From DATGMB01 sp035293845 (GTDB taxonomy: Bacteria; Acidobacteriota; Terriglobia; Bryobacterales; Bryobacteraceae), in NCBI GenBank assembly GCA_035293845.1, contig DATGMB010000261.1:1-44565 (forward strand): DNA of 44,565 bases, read 5' to 3'. Shown here one piece after another: positions 32,160 through 40,712 of this stretch (positions are counted from its first letter, which is position 1; each line of letters begins with the position of its first letter). A program made the translations under genes and the position numbers. The notes under the pieces were generated by a model, which saw only the letters and a program-made list of their open reading frames with translations, was not told where the DNA came from and did no database searches.

Positions 32160-33733
32160 GAGGCCGTCATCAGCGCGTCGATCGTCTCGCCGAGCTTCTT
32201 CCTCGCCGCTTCGATCTTTTCCGCATCGCGCGTCCAGTTCGTCCAGTCGGGAGCGACGGACTTGGCAATCTCCATCGCCTGATCCTCCTTCCCGAGCTGC
32301 TTCAGGATTTGGACATAGTCGTAATCCTGCACGCCGTCGCGCAGCCATTTCAGCCGCATCGAAGCGACCACGCCCTTGACGCCCACCTGCTGGCCCGGAT
32401 AGACGAGCATCCCCTCGCCGGGGTAATTCGCCGAGCTGAACGTTCCCGCGTTGTTCACGTTGTTCCACGGATCGCTGCCCCAGCGGTCCACGCGCCAGTA
32501 GAGCATCCCGGTGAGATTCAGGCTCTGGCTGAGGAAGCCGGGCTGGATGCGGAAATTCACCGGGTCGAAGTCGATCAGCCATTTTGGCGAGTACGCATCC
32601 TGCACCAGGGTGTTGTAGGACCACACGGAATCGCCCTTCTTCAGCACCTGCTGCACCTGCTGCTTCGAGTTGTTGTACATCACCGGCAGCAGCACCCAGA
32701 TATCCACGGCGGAACGCCCCGTCCCGGACCCGTCGTCGTACAGCGCCGGCGTGGGCGACATCGAGATCAGATTCTTCACACCCGCCTGGTGCATGTTCCG
32801 GGCCCACTCTTTGATCGTCGGGTAGAGGTTCGAGCAGTGCCCGATCTCATCCGCGCTGTAGCTGTACAGCATCAGGCCGGGCTGTTGCGCCGCCGCCAGA
32901 GCCTTGTACTGCGTCACCGAGGGCGCCGGCGCCATATGGCAGCTCCCGATATCCGCGCCGCTGAAGGGACCGATGTGAGTCGCGCTCAGCCCGTGCTCTT
33001 TCATGAGCGCGGCCTGGTCCTGCGGGCTCGTGGACAGCGGGAAGAGCTTATTCCGCAGCAATTCCTTCTGCGCCGCCAGGCTTCCCGCCTGGAAGAACAG
33101 GAAGGACGATTTCAGCGACGGCGAAACCGGCAAGCTGAAGTTCCAAACGGTCAGAGCGATATGCCCCGTAGCGCTTCCCTCGCTGCTCGTCACCGTGTAA
33201 GTGCCGGTGTACTTACCCGGTTCGGCCGTGCGCGGAACCAGAAGATCCACCCAGATCGCCTGGTTCGTGCGCGCTTTGAGGTCGAACGGAACGGCCGTCA
33301 ATTGCGCGCCCGAGAGCGGCTTGCCGGTGTCCGGATCCGTAAATGGGATCAATGCGTCGGGATACCAACCCGGACCCAGCGGCTGGTTCGAGCCCTTCCA
33401 GTTCGGACTCGACGAAGTGACATGGACATACTTCTCCCGGTAAAGAGTGAAGCTCGTTCGCGGGATCATGTGCCCGCTCGGTCCTTCCAGGTCGGAGATG
33501 GTTACGTTGACATGGCTCAATCCCTTGTCTCCGCCGTTGACCACAATTTGAAACGATTCGTATTCGCCGCGCGCCGCCCAGAGGTTGGCTTGGGCATCCC
33601 CGCCCTTCGCATCGGTCATGCCCACGCGATGCAGGCTGGGGGCGATCCACGTATCCATCGTGTCCTCTGCCTGCACGGCAGACACCGTGGCAATCATAAT
33701 TCCAATTGATAAAACTTTAAGGCTCAATTTCAT
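32117..33733 (-). CDS. Secreted DUF4091 protein, glycoside-hydrolase-like
   Basis: The start at 33733 gives 538 residues with a signal peptide (MKLSLKVLSIGIMIATVSAVQA). The mature protein begins with a beta-sandwich (WAARGEYESFQIVVNGG, EPGKYTGTYTVTSSEG) and continues into a TIM-barrel-like part with LMLYSYSADEIGHCS, LISMSPTPALYD and LTGMLYWRVDRWG, ending in LKWLRDGVQDYDYVQILKQLG, the signature of DUF4091. The family is glycoside-hydrolase-like with no established activity. It lies tail-to-tail with the exopolysaccharide operon and overlaps it by 43 bases. It could process the operon's polysaccharide or an imported glycan, but no sequence evidence selects between these. An in-frame start at 33790 is rejected because the signal peptide begins at 33733. 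Confidence 0.8.
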   Translation of the reverse strand: MKLSLKVLSIGIMIATVSAVQAEDTMDTWIAPSLHRVGMTDAKGGDAQANLWAARGEYESFQIVVNGGDKGLSHVNVTISDLEGPSGHMIPRTSFTLYREKYVHVTSSSPNWKGSNQPLGPGWYPDALIPFTDPDTGKPLSGAQLTAVPFDLKARTNQAIWVDLLVPRTAEPGKYTGTYTVTSSEGSATGHIALTVWNFSLPVSPSLKSSFLFFQAGSLAAQKELLRNKLFPLSTSPQDQAALMKEHGLSATHIGPFSGADIGSCHMAPAPSVTQYKALAAAQQPGLMLYSYSADEIGHCSNLYPTIKEWARNMHQAGVKNLISMSPTPALYDDGSGTGRSAVDIWVLLPVMYNNSKQQVQQVLKKGDSVWSYNTLVQDAYSPKWLIDFDPVNFRIQPGFLSQSLNLTGMLYWRVDRWGSDPWNNVNNAGTFSSANYPGEGMLVYPGQQVGVKGVVASMRLKWLRDGVQDYDYVQILKQLGKEDQAMEIAKSVAPDWTNWTRDAEKIEAARKKLGETIDALMTASHAPVAGGTRSSQE

Positions 33734-34009
33734 GCAGTTTGACTGTTCGGTCAAGATTTCCGGCCTGCTTGCGAGGTTTTCGCCGGACACACGTCCGCCG
33801 TGGCAGTTCCGGCAGTAAGATCAGGCGCCCGTTACCGGTTCGCGCGGCTCGGACGAAGCCCTGGTGCGCCCTCAGTTGAGGAGGTGTTTGAAATCAGGCG
33901 GGGGACAGGAAAATGCATTCTGAGAACGACTCTTATTTGTACGGAACGAAACACAGAAGTCGCGTTGATTTTCAGTATACCATCCCGCAACACGCACCCC
34001 GCGAAAACA

Positions 34010-34034
34010 CGATCGCGCGAATGGCGCGCGATCG
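34010..34034. promoter_or_regulatory. Perfect 10-base hairpin
   Basis: CGATCGCGCG, five-base loop AATGG, CGCGCGATCG is an exact inverted repeat about 90 bases before the sigma-factor start. It lacks a following T-tract, so it is not a typical intrinsic terminator; an operator or mRNA leader structure is likelier. Confidence 0.6.
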
Positions 34035-34059
34035 TAGCCATCGTGCGCCGTACGGTCGC

Positions 34060-34079
34060 GAGCGGTGCGTGCACCGCTC
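34060..34079. promoter_or_regulatory. Second hairpin, 9-base arms
   Basis: GAGCGGTGC, two bases, GCACCGCTC is an exact inverted repeat directly downstream of the first hairpin. The alternative GTG start at 34065 lies inside it. Confidence 0.55.
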
Positions 34080-34124
34080 TGTGAAACGCACCTTTCTGGT
34101 GGCCGATGTGCACCCGTCAGAGGC

Positions 34125-34877
34125 ATGTGGGGTACGGAAACCAGGCCGGCTGATGGGCCGGCAACAGACCCGGCTTCTGAGCCGGTAACAGACAACGACG
34201 AGAGCGGTGCACAAATAGATCAAACCGCCGCCGCAGCGGATTGTTACAGTTCGCAAAGCGAGGAAACCCTGATCGAAGCCGCAAAAAATGGCGACCGCGA
34301 GGCTTTTGGCCAGCTCATCGAAAGGCACCGCAAAGCCTGCCTGAAGCGGGCGCGGACGATGATGCGCAACCGGAATGACGCGGAAGACGAGGTCCAGACC
34401 GCCTTCTGGAAGGCTTTCCAGCGGCTCGATCAGTTTCGCGCCGAAGGCAGCTTCGCCGCTTGGCTCGGGCGCATCGTGGAGAACCAGTGCTTGATGCGGC
34501 TCCGCGAGGCACGCAACGCGCGTTTCGAGTACCTCGACGAATGGAAGGATTCCAATATCCGCCTCGAACTGGTGGGTCAGTCCGCCGACCCGGAAGACTT
34601 GGTCGGACGGGATGAAATCGTCAACCTTTTGCGGCGCGAAGTCTCGCGAATTCCGCCGCTGCTCCGCCACGTCGTGCTGCTGCGCGATCTCGCCCAGATG
34701 CCCATGCCCGATGTCGCGGTCCGGCTGGGTCTCTCGATTCCCGCGGCCAAATCGCGCCTGCGGCGGGCCCGCACCGAACTGCGGTCGCGCATCATGAAAC
34801 ACTGCGGGCGCAAAGGCGCCGGCACCCTCATCCAAATGACCCGCTGCGCGCGTATGGCCTACAAGCGCGCCGCCTGA
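34125..34877 (+). CDS. ECF-type RNA polymerase sigma factor
   Basis: From ATG 34125 the protein has 250 residues. After an unconserved N-terminal stretch of about 45 residues it shows sigma region 2 (LIEAAKNGDREAFGQLIERH, then MMRNRNDAEDEVQTAFWKAF) and region 4 (LLRHVVLLRDLAQMPMPDVA, then RLGLSIPAAKSRLRRARTEL). This is the two-domain form of ECF sigma factors that direct transcription of stress or envelope genes. The basic C-terminal tail of about 25 residues goes beyond region 4. No anti-sigma gene is adjacent; the next gene, 20 bases away, is a hybrid histidine kinase. The GTG at 34065 is an alternative start. Upstream hairpins and a 24-base repeat in the first codons may affect expression. 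Confidence 0.88.
   Translation: MWGTETRPADGPATDPASEPVTDNDESGAQIDQTAAAADCYSSQSEETLIEAAKNGDREAFGQLIERHRKACLKRARTMMRNRNDAEDEVQTAFWKAFQRLDQFRAEGSFAAWLGRIVENQCLMRLREARNARFEYLDEWKDSNIRLELVGQSADPEDLVGRDEIVNLLRREVSRIPPLLRHVVLLRDLAQMPMPDVAVRLGLSIPAAKSRLRRARTELRSRIMKHCGRKGAGTLIQMTRCARMAYKRAA
34146..34193 (+). repeat. 24-base imperfect tandem repeat in the sigma-factor N-terminus
   Basis: Two units end in GCAACAGAC and GTAACAGAC, spaced 24 bases apart, and each contains a small hairpin (GCCGGC-TGATGG-GCCGGC; CCGGC-TTCTGA-GCCGG). In frame they encode PADGPATD and PASEPVTD. The repeat lies in the non-conserved leader and is probably recent duplication. Confidence 0.6.
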
Positions 34878-34897
34878 GCGAGGCCTCTCACGCGAAT

Positions 34898-37453
34898 ATG
34901 GCTGCTTCCCTGGAAGGCCCACCGACTCTTCTCGACGCGATACCCGAAGCTTATATCCGGTTCGATCACGATCTCTTCTGCACGTTTGCGAATCGCTCGG
35001 CGCAAGAGTATCTGCGAAGAACTCGATCGGATCTCCTGGGCCACAGCCTTCACGATATCCTCAGGAACTCGCGGCTGGAGGGCGCCGCCCGCCGTGTCAT
35101 CGCCAATGGCACCGCGGCCTCGGTAGAGCTGTACGACCGCGACCGGCGGAAGTCCCATACCGCCACCTTCTTACCCGATTCGGCGGGCGGCATATTTCTG
35201 CGGCTCTCGGAGACGCCGCAGCCGTGCCCCGTCGAGAGCGGTCCGGGCCCGAGCCCACTCCGCTCGGGCCAGAGCATCGCTGATAACCTTCCAGGATTTG
35301 TATTCCAAGCCTCTTACGGTAGTGATGGAAAACTTTGCCTCTGCTATGCGAATGAGCGCGTCACCGACGTCCTCGGGCTGGAACGCGAGCCGTTCGAGAC
35401 GTTGTTCCGGCGTTTTATCGACTGCCTCGCCCCGGAAGACCAGGCCCGGTTCAAGGCTTCGCTCCAGAATCAGGATCCTGCCGGCCAGTGGGAGTTCGAG
35501 GGGAAATTCATTACGCCGGCCGGCCAGGAGAAGTACATCCGCGCGCTCTCCCGCTCGAGGCTCGCGGACGGCAACATCCTGTATGACGGCATCATCCTCG
35601 ATATCACCGAACGTAAGCGCGCCGAGGATGCCCTGCGCGAAAGCGAAGATCTGTACCACCAGATCTTCGATGTGGAATCCGACGCCCTCGTCCTCGTCGA
35701 CCAGACATCGGGACGCATCCTGGCGGCCAACGCAGCCGCCGAAGAGCTCTACGGCTACACGCGCCAGGAACTCCTCTGCATGAATCGCATCGACCTCTCG
35801 GCGGAGCCGGAGGCCACCATTCAGGCGACCGCCGCCCGGACTCCCTTCATCCCCCTACGCTGGCACCGCAAGAAGGACGGGACCGTCTTCCCAGTCGAAA
35901 TCTCCGGGCGTTATTTCGAATGGCGCGGCCGGCCGGTATTTGTATCGGCCATCCGCGATATCACGGAGCGAAGGCGTATCGAAGAGGCCCTCCGAAAATC
36001 CGAGGAGAAGTTCTTCAAGGCGTTTCATTCCAATCCGGCCGGCATCATCATCGGCGATCAGCGCTCCAGAAAGTGGCTGGAAGTCAACGACACCTTCCTG
36101 GAAGCGACCTTATTTGCCGACCCGGACGATCGGGCCAGAGCCGCCGACCGCTTCTTCAAAACCGGCAGTCTCCGCAATTTCGAATGCCGCCTCCGCAAGA
36201 AGAACGGCGAGGCCCTGATGTCGCTGCTGTCCGTGGACTCGATCGAAATCGAAGGCGATCTCTGCACGATCTCCTCGGTCGTGGACATCACCGAGCGCGT
36301 CCAGCTCCAGAATCAGCTCCTCCAGGTGCGGAAGCTCGAGAGCCTGGGCAGGCTCGCCGGAGGCGTTGCCCACGATTTCAACAATCTCCTCACCGTAATC
36401 AACGGTTACAGCGATCTCATGCTGAAGGATCTCTCCCCGGAGGATCCGCTCCACTCCGGAATCTCCGAAATCAAGAAAGCCGGCGAGCGCGCGGCCTGCC
36501 TCACCAGCCAGTTGCTCGCCTTCAGCCGCAAGCAGGTCATCGAGCCCCGCGTAATCAAAATGAACGACATCATTGCAGATGCGGAGAAAATGCTCCGGCG
36601 CCTGATCGGAGAGAACATCGAACTCGTCACCACGCTCGATCCCGATGTCGGATTCGTGATGGCCGACCCCGGCCAGATGCATCAAGTACTGATGAATCTC
36701 GTGGTCAATGCACGCGACGCCATGCCCCACGGCGGCCGCATCGAGATCGCGACCGGGAACGTCCATCTCCGTCAGGGCACCCCCGGCCATCGCGACGGGC
36801 GCCCCGGCGACTACGTACGGATTACCGTCTCCGATACCGGCGTCGGAATGGACGAGCAAACTTTGCAGAATGCGTTTGAGCCCTTCTTCACCACCAAGGA
36901 GTTCGGGAAAGGCACCGGGCTCGGTTTATCGACTGTCCACGGCATCGTACAGCAGAGCGGCGGCTGGGTTCAGGTGCGAAGCGCCGTCAATGAGGGAACT
37001 GCCTTCGACATCTATCTGCCCCGCATCCTCGCGGTTCCGGTGCCGGAAAAGGCGCCCCCCACAGCAGCGGAGGAAGCCAGGGGAACCCAGGTGGTTTTGG
37101 TCGTGGAGGACGATGAGGAGGTTCGCAAGTTGACCAAAACCATTCTCGCCGAGGACGGCTACTTCGTTCTCGATGCCGCCAACGGCGAGGAGGCGCTATC
37201 GATCGAAAGGCAGCACGCCGGGCCGATTCATCTCCTGATCACCGATGTCATTCTGCCCGGGTTGAACGGCAAAGCGCTCTCCGAGCGCTTGCGGGCATCC
37301 CGGCCCGAAATCAAAGTCCTCTTTACCTCCGGGTACCCCGCGGATGTGAGCTCGCCGCAGGGAATCTCGCTGCGGGATGTCCCGTATCTGCCCAAGCCGT
37401 TCCGCGCCGAGTCTTTGACGGAAAAAGTCCACGAGATCCTGGCGGGCAGTTGA
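34898..37453 (+). CDS. Soluble multi-PAS hybrid histidine kinase with receiver domain
   Basis: The 851-residue protein has no membrane segment. In order it carries about four PAS domains (roughly residues 10-95, 125-245, 250-365 and 370-470, several ending in DITERxR), a HisKA domain with His492 in GGVAHDFNNLLTVINGYSDLM, a HATPase domain (NLVVNARDAMPHGG, DTGVGMDEQ, FEPFFTTKEFGKGTGLGLS), and a receiver domain with VVEDDEEVRK and the phosphoacceptor Asp783 in LITDVILPG. The VAHDFNNLL form is typical of kinases with a C-terminal receiver. It probably senses an internal signal such as redox or a small ligand through the PAS domains. It starts 20 bases after the sigma-factor gene, so the two are likely co-transcribed. 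No separate output regulator is encoded here. Confidence 0.92.
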   Translation: MAASLEGPPTLLDAIPEAYIRFDHDLFCTFANRSAQEYLRRTRSDLLGHSLHDILRNSRLEGAARRVIANGTAASVELYDRDRRKSHTATFLPDSAGGIFLRLSETPQPCPVESGPGPSPLRSGQSIADNLPGFVFQASYGSDGKLCLCYANERVTDVLGLEREPFETLFRRFIDCLAPEDQARFKASLQNQDPAGQWEFEGKFITPAGQEKYIRALSRSRLADGNILYDGIILDITERKRAEDALRESEDLYHQIFDVESDALVLVDQTSGRILAANAAAEELYGYTRQELLCMNRIDLSAEPEATIQATAARTPFIPLRWHRKKDGTVFPVEISGRYFEWRGRPVFVSAIRDITERRRIEEALRKSEEKFFKAFHSNPAGIIIGDQRSRKWLEVNDTFLEATLFADPDDRARAADRFFKTGSLRNFECRLRKKNGEALMSLLSVDSIEIEGDLCTISSVVDITERVQLQNQLLQVRKLESLGRLAGGVAHDFNNLLTVINGYSDLMLKDLSPEDPLHSGISEIKKAGERAACLTSQLLAFSRKQVIEPRVIKMNDIIADAEKMLRRLIGENIELVTTLDPDVGFVMADPGQMHQVLMNLVVNARDAMPHGGRIEIATGNVHLRQGTPGHRDGRPGDYVRITVSDTGVGMDEQTLQNAFEPFFTTKEFGKGTGLGLSTVHGIVQQSGGWVQVRSAVNEGTAFDIYLPRILAVPVPEKAPPTAAEEARGTQVVLVVEDDEEVRKLTKTILAEDGYFVLDAANGEEALSIERQHAGPIHLLITDVILPGLNGKALSERLRASRPEIKVLFTSGYPADVSSPQGISLRDVPYLPKPFRAESLTEKVHEILAGS

Positions 37454-37492
37454 TCGCCGATCTCATCTGCCCGCCCGCGCCCGGACGGACGC

Positions 37493-38011
37493 TTACGATC
37501 CGCTGACCGCCGCGTCGCTCTGGTCCTCCTGCGGCGGTTGCCACTTCTTCATGTCCTCAATCATCTGCTTTTTCATCTGAGCCGGCGTCGGATCGGCAAT
37601 GTGCGTGGCAATATACCAGGAGTAGCCCTCCGGATCGACCAGCCGTCCGCAGCGATCGCCCCAAAACATGTCGGCAACCGGCCCCTGAGGCGTGGCGCCC
37701 AGCTTCACTGCCTTCGCCACTACCTTGTCCACGTTCTCGACTAGCAGGTACAAGGTCGTCGGCGAAGCGCCCACGGTTTTCGCGCTCCGGGCGCCCATGG
37801 CGGGCATCTCCGGACCGAGCATCAGCGTTGTCCCGCGCAGACTCAGTTCGGCATGCATCGGCTTGCCATCCGGTCCATTCATGATGCCGCGCTTCTCGAA
37901 ACCGAACGCCTTCTGATAAAAGGCGGCGGCTGACTTGATGTCCTTGACGCACAACGCGGCCGTAATCGCCGTGTAGTTCTTCTTGTTTAACGGATCGACT
38001 TTCTTGGGCAT
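37493..38011 (-). CDS. VOC-family (glyoxalase/PhnB-like) protein
   Basis: The 172-residue protein starts at ATG 38011 after AGGA. It shows the VOC beta-alpha pattern of PhnB-like proteins: TAALCVKDIKSAAAFYQKAFGFEKRG, MHAELSLRGTTLMLG, LYLLVENVDKVVAKAVKLGAT and MFWGDRCGRLVDPEGYSW. The C-terminal charged helix (PAQMKKQMIEDMKKW) is common in this subgroup. Members bind metal or small ligands; the substrate is unknown. It converges with the hybrid kinase and probably shares a transcription unit with the SDR at 38078, which lies 66 bases upstream on the same strand. Confidence 0.85.
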   Translation of the reverse strand: MPKKVDPLNKKNYTAITAALCVKDIKSAAAFYQKAFGFEKRGIMNGPDGKPMHAELSLRGTTLMLGPEMPAMGARSAKTVGASPTTLYLLVENVDKVVAKAVKLGATPQGPVADMFWGDRCGRLVDPEGYSWYIATHIADPTPAQMKKQMIEDMKKWQPPQEDQSDAAVSGS

Positions 38012-38077
38012 GCGGATCCTTTCGCGGGTATTCTATCACCGGCCCGGTCCCGTCGAACCCGCCGCCGCCGACGCGTG

Positions 38078-38806
38078 CTACGGGGCCACTCCCGCCATTT
38101 TGCGAATTCGATCGTTCGCGAAATACTGCGCCTGCCCTTCCTCGATGGCCTGCAAAATCAGGCCCGCCACGAATTCCGGCCGGTCACCCTCGGCGTAATT
38201 GGCGGATGGCCCTCCGGCGGCCGGATTCCCCATTCTGTTCTTGCCGAAGTTCGTCGCCGTGATATACGGATAAACTTCACTGACCACGATGCCGTCCTTT
38301 TCCAACTCGGCGCGTGCCGTCAGACTGAAGCCCAGGAGCGCTCGCTTCGAAGACGAGTAGACGCTGTATTGAGGAATGGTCATGAACGCGGTCCCCGAAT
38401 TGACATTCACGATGCTTCCCCCGCCTTGGCCGCGCATCACGGGAATCACCGCCTGCATCGCGACGATCGGCCCGAGCACATTGAGATGGAAGATTTCGTC
38501 AAACAGCGCTGGATCGATTTCCTCGACGGAGGCCGCGTAGCTGCGTCCTGCATTGTTGATGAGTCCATCGATGCGGCCGTAATGCCGGTGCACGGCTCCA
38601 ATCGCTTCCCGCAGGCGCTCGAACTGCGTCATGTCCGCCGGGACCGGCAGACTCCCTGGAAGCGTCTGCGCCAGTTCCTTCAGCGCATCGGTGCTGCGCG
38701 CGAGCAGCGCTACCTTCACGCCCCGATCCGAAAGAGCAATCGCAGTCGACCGCCCGATCCCCGATGAAGCGCCCGTGACAATGAAAACGCGATCTTTGAT
38801 CTGCAT
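38078..38806 (-). CDS. Short-chain dehydrogenase/reductase
   Basis: From ATG 38806, preceded by AAGGA, the protein has 242 residues with a classical SDR layout: TGASSGIG for NAD(P) binding, NNAGRSYA, a VNSGTAF serine, and YSVYSSSKRALLGF, where Tyr and Lys form YxxxK. The substrate is unknown. The frame is open as far as 39097, but the added part lacks SDR features and looks like a kelch-type remnant (see separate entry). It lies upstream of the VOC gene on the same strand. Confidence 0.85.
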   Translation of the reverse strand: MQIKDRVFIVTGASSGIGRSTAIALSDRGVKVALLARSTDALKELAQTLPGSLPVPADMTQFERLREAIGAVHRHYGRIDGLINNAGRSYAASVEEIDPALFDEIFHLNVLGPIVAMQAVIPVMRGQGGGSIVNVNSGTAFMTIPQYSVYSSSKRALLGFSLTARAELEKDGIVVSEVYPYITATNFGKNRMGNPAAGGPSANYAEGDRPEFVAGLILQAIEEGQAQYFANDRIRKMAGVAP

Positions 38807-38881
38807 CGTTCGATCCTTCTGAATTCCGTCTGTCCCGTCTCCTCCAGTATCACCCGCGCAGCCGATCGAAACCGCGGGCAC

Positions 38882-39003
38882 GCGGCGAAATCCGCCAAGG
38901 ACGTAGAACTGATCCTTCAGCACGGCGGCCATCGCCTGGTGCGCAGAGCTCGCCTTGGCGGATTGTCGCTCCATCGGGGTGCAATCCCGGAGCCAGCTCC
39001 AAG
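38882..39003 (-). pseudogene. Possible kelch-repeat gene remnant
   Basis: On the minus strand, in frame with the SDR gene but upstream of its start, a stretch reads W-S-W-L, then TPMERQ, then AHQAMAAVLKDQFYVLGGF. This is the pattern of a kelch blade (W..L..PM..R..HAM.VL...YVLGGF). There is no start, signal peptide or further blade around it, so it is best seen as a fragment left from a kelch-repeat gene. The evidence is pattern-level only. Confidence 0.35.
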
Positions 39004-39055
39004 CTATGTGGGAAGATGGACAGCGAACGGTATCCTGTGATGCGATGGAGGTCCG

Positions 39056-39664
39056 ATGGGCTTCTACCACGACCACATCGTCCCGCATCTGATCCACCTG
39101 GCCATGCGCCAGCGCCTGCTTCAGGACTATCGCGAACGAATCGCGGGCCTTGCCGAGGGCTGCATTCTGGAGATTGGAATCGGTTCCGGTATGAATCTAC
39201 CGTATTACACAGCTCGCGCTACCCGGATTCTCGGGCTCGAACCACATCCACGGCTCCTGGAAATGGCGTCCGCAAAAACGAACCGCGGCCGGGCGGCGCT
39301 GATCGAGGGATCCGCGGAATCGATTCCCCTGGAAGACGCCAGCGTCGATACCGTGGTGACGACCTGGACATTGTGCAGCATCCCCAATGTGGACGCGGCG
39401 CTGAGAGAGATGCGGCGGGTCCTCCGGCGGGGTGGACAGTTGCTGTTCGTCGAACACGGTCTCGCGCCCGACGAAGCAGTGCGAAAATGGCAGCATCGGC
39501 TCACACCGATCTGGAAACGGCTCACCGGCGGGTGCCATCTCGACCGCGCAATCCCGGAACTGGCGGAACGCGCCGGATTTCGCATGGCGCGTCTCCAGAC
39601 GGGCTACATGCAAGGTCCGACGCCAATGACCTTTATGTATGAAGGTGTGGCGACGCGATCGTAA
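39056..39664 (+). CDS. Class I SAM-dependent methyltransferase
   Basis: The ATG at 39056 follows GGAGGT three bases upstream and gives 202 residues. It has the SAM-binding motif LEIGIGSGMNLPYY, then LGLEPHPRLLEMA (acidic residue for ribose contact), EGSAESIPLEDASVDTVVTT, and LREMRRVLRRGGQLLFVEHG, the methyltransferase-11/UbiE-like pattern. An N-terminal FYHDHIVPHLIHLAMRQ segment and a late RLTPIWKRLTGGCHLDR segment are typical of a subgroup related to human METTL7-type proteins, which are membrane-associated. The substrate is unknown. It is divergent from the SDR at 38078 and convergent with the SDR at 39704. Confidence 0.88.
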   Translation: MGFYHDHIVPHLIHLAMRQRLLQDYRERIAGLAEGCILEIGIGSGMNLPYYTARATRILGLEPHPRLLEMASAKTNRGRAALIEGSAESIPLEDASVDTVVTTWTLCSIPNVDAALREMRRVLRRGGQLLFVEHGLAPDEAVRKWQHRLTPIWKRLTGGCHLDRAIPELAERAGFRMARLQTGYMQGPTPMTFMYEGVATRS

Positions 39665-39703
39665 TCATCTATGCCGAAACCGCGGAGCCCCGGCCGCTGG
39701 AAA

Positions 39704-40393
39704 TCACCAGTCGATCGGCTTGCGATCGCGGAAAAAGCCGCCGGTCGGACCGTCGTCCGGCAACGTGGCGAGCCAGACAGCGGTGTCCGCTCCCTCGTCG
39801 GGACTGCGCGTCGCGGCCTTTCCTCCCATGCGCGTCCTTACCCAGCCGGGACACATCGCGTTCACTTTCACCGCGGAGGGAACTTCTTTCGCGAGCCGAA
39901 CGGTCAGCGCATTGAGGGCAGCTTTCGTTACCCCATAGAGACCAGGCCCGTCCATGCCTTCGGCAAATGAACCCCAGCCGGACGAAAGATTCACGATGCG
40001 GCCGTATCTGCGCTCGATCATGTTCGGCGCCAGCGCCCGGATGAGCCGAAGTGGACCGGCCAGGTGTACGGCAATCGAGTCGCCGATCTCCGTGTCGGTC
40101 AGCTCGAGGATCGATCTTTCATGCAAAACGCCCGCGTTATTCACCAAAGCGTCGATGTGACGGCCAGACGTCTTGAGATCCTTGAGCGCGGAATCGATCG
40201 CTGCCGGATCGGTGAGATCGATATGGACGGCTTCGATATCGAATCCGGACCAGCGAAGAGACTGAGCAGCATCCTCGCCGGCCTTCAGGTCGCGCGATCC
40301 GAGCAAGACCGAATTTCCAAGTTCAGCGAGCCGGCGCGCGATGGCAAAGCCGATGCCGCGGTTTGCGCCGGTTATGAGCACTGTTCGCTTCAT
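39704..40393 (-). CDS. Short-chain dehydrogenase, carbonyl-reductase-like
   Basis: The start at 40393 gives 229 residues: VLITGANRGIGFAIARRLAELG for nucleotide binding, LVNNAGVL, VNLSSGWG with the serine, and LYGVTKAALNALTVRLAKE with YxxxK. GANRGIG is typical of the carbonyl-reductase-like SDRs, which reduce small carbonyl compounds or quinones with NADPH. An earlier start at 40504 would add a cysteine-rich, unconserved leader and is rejected. It is divergent from the VapB-like gene, with 61 bases between them. Confidence 0.85.
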   Translation of the reverse strand: MKRTVLITGANRGIGFAIARRLAELGNSVLLGSRDLKAGEDAAQSLRWSGFDIEAVHIDLTDPAAIDSALKDLKTSGRHIDALVNNAGVLHERSILELTDTEIGDSIAVHLAGPLRLIRALAPNMIERRYGRIVNLSSGWGSFAEGMDGPGLYGVTKAALNALTVRLAKEVPSAVKVNAMCPGWVRTRMGGKAATRSPDEGADTAVWLATLPDDGPTGGFFRDRKPIDW

Positions 40394-40454
40394 TGTTTCA
40401 GTGGCTCCCCTGCTGTCATCATGACAGCAGATCAGGTGATGCAATGATGTAAAC

Positions 40455-40712
40455 GTGAGGACCACGATCACGCTGGAGCCGGATGTGCAGGCCCTCATCC
40501 GCACGGCCGTGAAGGAGCGGGGGATCTCCTTTCAAGCGGCGCTCAACTCGGCGGTGCGTGCTGGCCTGACGCAGAGACCCAAGCGGCGCGATTTCGTGCA
40601 GAAGTCCTACTCTCTCGGCACCGATCAGAATTTCAGATGGGATAAGGCGCTCGAAGCGGCAACCGCGATAGAAGATGAAGAGCTGAGCCGCAGGATCTCC
40701 TTGCGCAAATGA
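40455..40712 (+). CDS. VapB-like (ribbon-helix-helix) antitoxin
   Basis: From GTG 40455 the protein has 85 residues beginning RTTITLEPDVQALIRTAVKE, then SFQAALNSAVRAGL, the ribbon-helix-helix pattern of VapB/CopG-type antitoxins. The C-terminal half is charged and likely wraps the toxin. The next gene, a PIN toxin, is frameshifted, so the antitoxin is probably an orphan or a relic. Its TGA overlaps the ATG of the toxin (ATGA, 40709-40712), the usual VapBC coupling. Confidence 0.75.
   Translation: MRTTITLEPDVQALIRTAVKERGISFQAALNSAVRAGLTQRPKRRDFVQKSYSLGTDQNFRWDKALEAATAIEDEELSRRISLRK

Larger units (their letters stand above)
33734..34124. promoter_or_regulatory. Intergenic region upstream of the sigma factor
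   Basis: This 391-base stretch separates the DUF4091 gene from the ECF sigma gene. It contains two strong inverted repeats (see 34010-34034 and 34060-34079). The AT-richer segment around 33930-33985 (TTATTTGTACGG, TTCAGTATACCATCC) could hold the promoter of the sigma gene, with TATACC as a possible -10. No convincing gene was seen. Confidence 0.4.

Noticed and set aside
34010..34034. Intrinsic terminator for upstream transcription
   Set aside because: The stem is strong but no T-tract follows on either strand.
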